From Gammaproteobacteria bacterium (GTDB lineage Bacteria > Pseudomonadota > Gammaproteobacteria > Pseudomonadales > Pseudohongiellaceae), in assembly GCA_018661465.1 (NCBI GenBank), contig JABJIC010000031.1:34675-98674 (forward strand): 64,000 bases of DNA. Direction: 5' to 3'. Each line of letters opens with the position of its first letter. Positions within the stretch are counted from its first letter, which is position 1. The position numbers and the translations under genes are program-made. Shown here in pieces: positions 60,830-64,000 of this stretch. The notes under the pieces were generated by a model. That model was given only the letters and a program-made list of their open reading frames with translations. It ran no database searches and had not been told where the DNA came from.

Positions 60830-62695
60830 ATGAAAACAATGCGCCTGATTATTAACAGCGTCTTTATACTTGCAGGACTGAGCGCCTGTGGGCCGGAAGT
60901 GGTTGCGCCCGCTGATGTAGCTACAAATCAAGTAGAACAAACTGCCACCATCACCGAATCTCAGCGGCTTAACCAGTGGCTGAATGAACGCAATGAAGAA
61001 CTTCTTTTGATGTCGCCCATGCGCCTGACGAGGTTGGGGCGTAAAGACCTGTATGACCAAATAGACGATGCCAGCGAAGAGGCAGGTGAGCAGCGGCTGC
61101 AGTGGCGAGCGCAAACTGTCGAGCAACTACAATCCAATTTTGATTACGATGCCTTGTCCAGTGATGCCAAAATCTCCTATGACATCTGGATTTATCAGTA
61201 CGAAACAGCCAGAGCAATGGCACCGTTTCGCAGACACAACTATGTATTTAACCAGATGAGGGGCTCTCATACCTCGCTGCCAAATTTCCTAATCAACAGC
61301 CACACCGTAAGCAATGAATCGGAGATGCAAGCATACATTTCGCGCATAGTTGGCATAGCCCGCAGTATTGATCAGTCTCTGTATCGAGCAAAACTTGGTG
61401 CCGAAGAGAATGTGCGCGCGCCACGATTCGCCTACGAAATTGTATCGGAACAATCGCTAGCACTAATTACCGGCGCACCTTTTGATTCACAGGCCAACGT
61501 GGATGCTCCACTGTGGGCCGATGCTAAAGTAAAAATCGAAGCCCTGCTAAGCGAAGGAGAAATTGGTGAGGCCAGGGCGCGCGAACTATTGAGCGAAGTT
61601 GAAAAAGCCTTACTGGAGACTTTCGAGCCGTCCTACCAGAGCTTGATAGCCTGGTTACAAGAGGATTATCAGAACACAAGCCAACAGGCCATGGGGGTAG
61701 CTTCGTTAAATAACGGTGATAATTACTATCAGGCCAGTCTGGAAAGCATGACTACCACCACTTTAAGTGCCGATGAAATCCACCAGTTGGGATTAAACGA
61801 AGTGGCTCGGATAAAATCGGAAATCGAAATCATCAAGCAGCAGGTGGGTTTCGAAGGTTCCCTAGAAGATTTTTTTACTTATACCAAAACCGATGGCCGT
61901 TTTTATTATCCAAATGACGACGAAGGCAGGCAGGGCTATCTGGATGACGCCGCGAGCTACATCGCTGTCATGCGAGAGAAACTTCCCGACTATTTTGGTT
62001 TATTTCCCCAAGCCGAGCTGGAAGTCAGACGGGTTGAAGCCTTTCGGGAACAGGATGGTGGTGCGGCCCACTACAGAACCGGTACCCAAGACGGATCTCG
62101 GCCGGGTGTTTACTATGCACATCTATCGGATATGGCTCAGTTAGCTAGTCATAAGATGGAAGCAACCTCTTACCACGAGGGTATTCCGGGTCATCATATG
62201 CAGCTATCCATTCAGAGAGAATTAACTGGAGTACCCGAATTTCGCAAGACTGCGAGCTTTACCGCCTATATCGAAGGCTGGGGACTGTATGCAGAATTGC
62301 TGGCCAAAGAGATGGGTGCATTCGAAGATCCCTACAAGGACTTTGGTCGTCTTGGCTCGGAGATATATCGTGCTGTTCGTCTGGTTTTGGATACAGGCAT
62401 ACACGCAAAAGGGTGGAGCGAGGAGGAAGCTAACACGTATTACAGAGAAAACTCTGCCCTACCCGATGGCAAAATACGCTCAGAGGTTCGCCGCTATTTT
62501 GTCATGCCAGGTCAGGCAACGAGTTACAAAATCGGCATGCTTAAGATTCTTGAGCTAAGGGAGAAGGCTCGCAGTGAATTGGGCGAGAAGTTTGATATAA
62601 GCGCTTTTCACGATACGGTATTGGGTGGTGGAGCTTTGCCACTGTCAATATTGGAACGAGTTGTAGACAATTGGATATCAGAAGTACAAGCATAA
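60830..62695 (+). CDS. DUF885 family lipoprotein, putative metallopeptidase
   Basis: A 621-residue protein with a lipobox LSAC (Cys20). The HEGIPGHH motif is at about 449-456 and a further Glu lies in YIEGWGLYAELLAKEMG. DUF885 proteins are related to M32-type metallopeptidases, with HExxxGHH-style zinc binding; proteolysis is plausible but not proven for most. The start could be ATG 60830 or 60839: AGAGG almost abuts the first and is better spaced for the second. It follows the DUF4345 gene by 51 bases. Confidence 0.88.
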   Translation: MKTMRLIINSVFILAGLSACGPEVVAPADVATNQVEQTATITESQRLNQWLNERNEELLLMSPMRLTRLGRKDLYDQIDDASEEAGEQRLQWRAQTVEQLQSNFDYDALSSDAKISYDIWIYQYETARAMAPFRRHNYVFNQMRGSHTSLPNFLINSHTVSNESEMQAYISRIVGIARSIDQSLYRAKLGAEENVRAPRFAYEIVSEQSLALITGAPFDSQANVDAPLWADAKVKIEALLSEGEIGEARARELLSEVEKALLETFEPSYQSLIAWLQEDYQNTSQQAMGVASLNNGDNYYQASLESMTTTTLSADEIHQLGLNEVARIKSEIEIIKQQVGFEGSLEDFFTYTKTDGRFYYPNDDEGRQGYLDDAASYIAVMREKLPDYFGLFPQAELEVRRVEAFREQDGGAAHYRTGTQDGSRPGVYYAHLSDMAQLASHKMEATSYHEGIPGHHMQLSIQRELTGVPEFRKTASFTAYIEGWGLYAELLAKEMGAFEDPYKDFGRLGSEIYRAVRLVLDTGIHAKGWSEEEANTYYRENSALPDGKIRSEVRRYFVMPGQATSYKIGMLKILELREKARSELGEKFDISAFHDTVLGGGALPLSILERVVDNWISEVQA

Positions 62696-62770
62696 GGCTC
62701 TGGAAGCCTAGGAGCCTGAACAATCACAAGCTTAAGTTGTCAATTGTGAGTCTTCCCATCCGTTTAAATG

Positions 62771-62804
62771 ACTGCCTCCGATTGAGCTTCCGATCGAAGG
62801 CAGT
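62771..62804. terminator. Hairpin between convergent DUF885 and methyltransferase-like genes
   Basis: ACTGCCT (62771-62777) pairs with AGGCAGT (62798-62804). It lies between two convergent genes. It has no clear T-tail, so activity is uncertain. Confidence 0.5.
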
Positions 62805-62815
62805 ACACTAGCAAA

Positions 62816-63574
62816 CTACTGTTTTCTATAGCGATGAATAAAGCGGCTGGTGCTACCTCGGAAATCAGGCGCGAAGACATTCTTAGTAATATCGTCAGTC
62901 ATATTTAGAAGGATACCGCTCTCCGCCTCGAAGACGAATCCTGCATCCTCCAGTATTGTTTTTGTTAAGGTTGGCGAGATGCGATGTAGGCTGTTTCCAA
63001 CGGAAGTAGGAGCAGACTCTTCTGCCACATGATCGATAACCGCCAGAGTGCCACCAGGCTTAAGGGCTTTGTGAAAAACTGCCAGTGTCGCATCAGGATC
63101 AACGCCATATTGGTTGAACCAAAGATCATGGAAGTTTTGAATCAAGAAAACCTGATCTAGAGTATTCTCCTCCAGATCCAGATCCTTAAGATCAGCATAG
63201 ATCGGGACTACGTTGTCCAAGTGTGGAGAGTTTCGAATGTGCGCAGCGAAATAATAGTTAGGATCCATTCCCTCGGCGGCCATTTCATGTGAAATTACCC
63301 GTCCATTTTCACCAACAACTCCGGCAAGTATTTCTGTGTAGTACCCACCGGTAGCCAGGATGTCCAAAATATTCATGCCGGGCTTTACACCCATGAATTT
63401 GATTACTTCGGCGGGTTTGCGCAGTTCGTCACGACTGCTATTTCGTTCAAGCCTGCCTGGTTCATTGAGAGCGGCAGCTATGAGGTCATCGTATTCATCT
63501 GCCTGCAATGCCGTAAAAGGCAATGCACAAATTGTTATACAAAACAGAATATAGTTTATAGTTTTTGTTTTCAT
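62816..63574 (-). CDS. Signal-peptide-bearing class I SAM-methyltransferase-like protein
   Basis: A 252-residue protein from the ATG at 63574 (AGGA 8 bases upstream); an ATG at 63592 would add six residues. The N-terminus KTKTINYILFCITICALPF is a signal peptide cleaved near LQADEYD. The Rossmann methyltransferase fold follows: motif I MNILDILATGGYYTEILAG, a later YADLKDLDLEENTLDQVF, and ALKPGGTLAVIDHVAEES. Motif I is degenerate (ILATGGYY rather than the usual DLGxGxG). SAM is not known to be available outside the cytoplasm, so the enzyme may be inactive or act by another cofactor. Function unknown. Confidence 0.8.
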   Translation of the reverse strand: MKTKTINYILFCITICALPFTALQADEYDDLIAAALNEPGRLERNSSRDELRKPAEVIKFMGVKPGMNILDILATGGYYTEILAGVVGENGRVISHEMAAEGMDPNYYFAAHIRNSPHLDNVVPIYADLKDLDLEENTLDQVFLIQNFHDLWFNQYGVDPDATLAVFHKALKPGGTLAVIDHVAEESAPTSVGNSLHRISPTLTKTILEDAGFVFEAESGILLNMTDDITKNVFAPDFRGSTSRFIHRYRKQ

Positions 63575-63806
63575 AATCTTTTCCTGAATCATTAGAGAAT
63601 GACCAGCTCAGAGTTGTAGTGCTGATATGTCTTTACACTGAGTTGAAATTTATTAGCTAGAGCAGGGAAAAGATACCGCAGAATTCAGCTTGAACCAAGG
63701 GAGTTGTCGACTAAAGGCTTTTAAGTTAGCGACTGATGCTCGCTTTGGGCCGATAACGAACCTTTCGATCCAAATATGAACAGCATTCACATTGGCGATT
63801 CCACAT

Positions 63807-63838
63807 GTCTGCTTTCAGGCCAAAGCAGACGTTTTTTT
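63807..63838 (+). terminator. Rho-independent terminator before the IS3 end
   Basis: GTCTGCTTT (63807-63815), loop CAGGCC, AAAGCAGAC (63822-63830), then a run of seven T (63832-63838). No plus-strand gene is seen just upstream; it may be left over from a flanking gene interrupted by the insertion. Confidence 0.75.
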
Positions 63839-63861
63839 GACCTTTTCTTTAAAGGCCAGAT

Positions 63862-64000
63862 TGAATCGCTATCAATTCTCTAGACACTTAGCAGCCTCTG
63901 TTGATAACGCTCTTCATACTTTACAGGCGACAGCTGATTATTGGAACTGTGCCGTCGTTTGCTGTTATAAAACATTTCAATGTAATCAAAAATATCACTC
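63862..64000 (-). mobile_element. End of an IS3-family insertion sequence (runs off the right edge)
   Basis: The segment from about 63862 to the window edge is the right end of an IS3-family element. Its boundary is taken as the TGAATCGC sequence at 63862, which resembles the terminal inverted repeats of several IS3-group elements; the other end is outside the window, so the boundary and target duplication cannot be confirmed. Confidence 0.6.
63880..64000 (-). CDS. IS3-family transposase OrfB, C-terminus (partial)
   Basis: The minus-strand frame reads IFDYIEMFYNSKRRHSSNNQ and LSPVKYEERYQQRLLSV before the TAG at 63880-63882. The FDYIExFYNxxRRHSxNxxLSPxxYE pattern is the conserved C-terminus of the IS3-family DDE integrase domain. 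The N-terminal catalytic core lies beyond the window. Confidence 0.85.
   Translation of the reverse strand, partial: SDIFDYIEMFYNSKRRHSSNNQLSPVKYEERYQQRLLSV

Noticed and set aside
1..64000. tRNA, rRNA, riboswitch or prophage genes
   Set aside because: I looked through the gaps between genes and saw no cloverleaf-like, rRNA-like or known riboswitch sequence, and no phage structural genes. A covariance-model search would be needed to exclude weak cases.

Overview
This window looks like chromosomal DNA from a free-living, aerobic, probably marine gammaproteobacterium. The evidence is the mix of Tat-exported GMC-type dehydrogenases, a PhoX-type protein, secreted DUF proteins and metallopeptidases, an OmpW porin, a TonB-dependent receptor, RND efflux, a sodium/solute symporter and a fused 2-oxoacid:acceptor oxidoreductase. 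The exact lineage (for example an OM182- or Pseudohongiella-like group) is inference from overall flavour only. I found no rRNA, tRNA, CRISPR array, plasmid origin or prophage. The only clear mobile DNA is the end of an IS3-family element at the right edge.

Layout. 1-1.8 kb: a minus-strand ECF sigma operon (sigma, likely anti-sigma, start of a further membrane protein) next to a secreted EF-hand protein. 2-10 kb: an NHL-propeller protein, korAB, a Tat-exported PhoX-like protein, and a gluconate-2-dehydrogenase-type pair (subunit 3 plus GMC flavoprotein). These are followed by a decayed acyl-CoA-ligase-like remnant and a drug-efflux MFS gene. 11.8-15.5 kb: a secreted protein of a family repeated three times here, a DUF6152 protein, and a minus-strand cassette of cytochrome c, HupE/UreJ-like membrane protein and membrane-anchored protein. 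15.6-31.5 kb: mostly secreted enzymes and unknown proteins (sialidase-like propeller, YkgJ, DUF6351, K+ channel, Zn-protease, M20 peptidase, DUF4159, TonB_C-domain protein, MFS) and the other two paralogues of the repeated family. 31.7-36 kb: a small lipoprotein, PPK2, a periplasmic rhodanese, and a membrane cyclase/HD-GYP gene interrupted by one in-frame stop. 36.3-41.7 kb: a FadR-family regulator behind two abutting FadR-type operators, then an RND pump. 41.8-50.2 kb: ABC exporter, secreted hydrolase, YciI, LysE, MtfA-like peptidase, EamA, SSS symporter, small lipoprotein. 50.3-52 kb: a Tat-exported Gfo/Idh/MocA oxidoreductase followed by a chimeric scar joining a GMC start to a DUF1080 end. 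52-64 kb: OmpW, DUF2834, TonB receptor, cupin, DUF1499, TolB/TPR protein, MetX-like hydrolase, DUF4345, DUF885 peptidase-like lipoprotein, a secreted methyltransferase-like protein and the IS3 end.

How the genes work together. Much of the coding capacity goes to envelope oxidation, hydrolysis and transport rather than one long pathway. The clearest functional units are korA-korB, subunit 3-GMC, cytochrome c-HupE-anchor, regulator-MFP-RND, and sigma-anti-sigma. The window also carries several signs of recent small rearrangement: a two-gene fusion scar, a decayed ligase gene, a nonsense codon inside a signalling enzyme, and short tandem duplications sitting repeatedly at gene starts and stops. 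I did not find a complete, convincing undescribed defence or biosynthetic system. The best leads are listed as findings.
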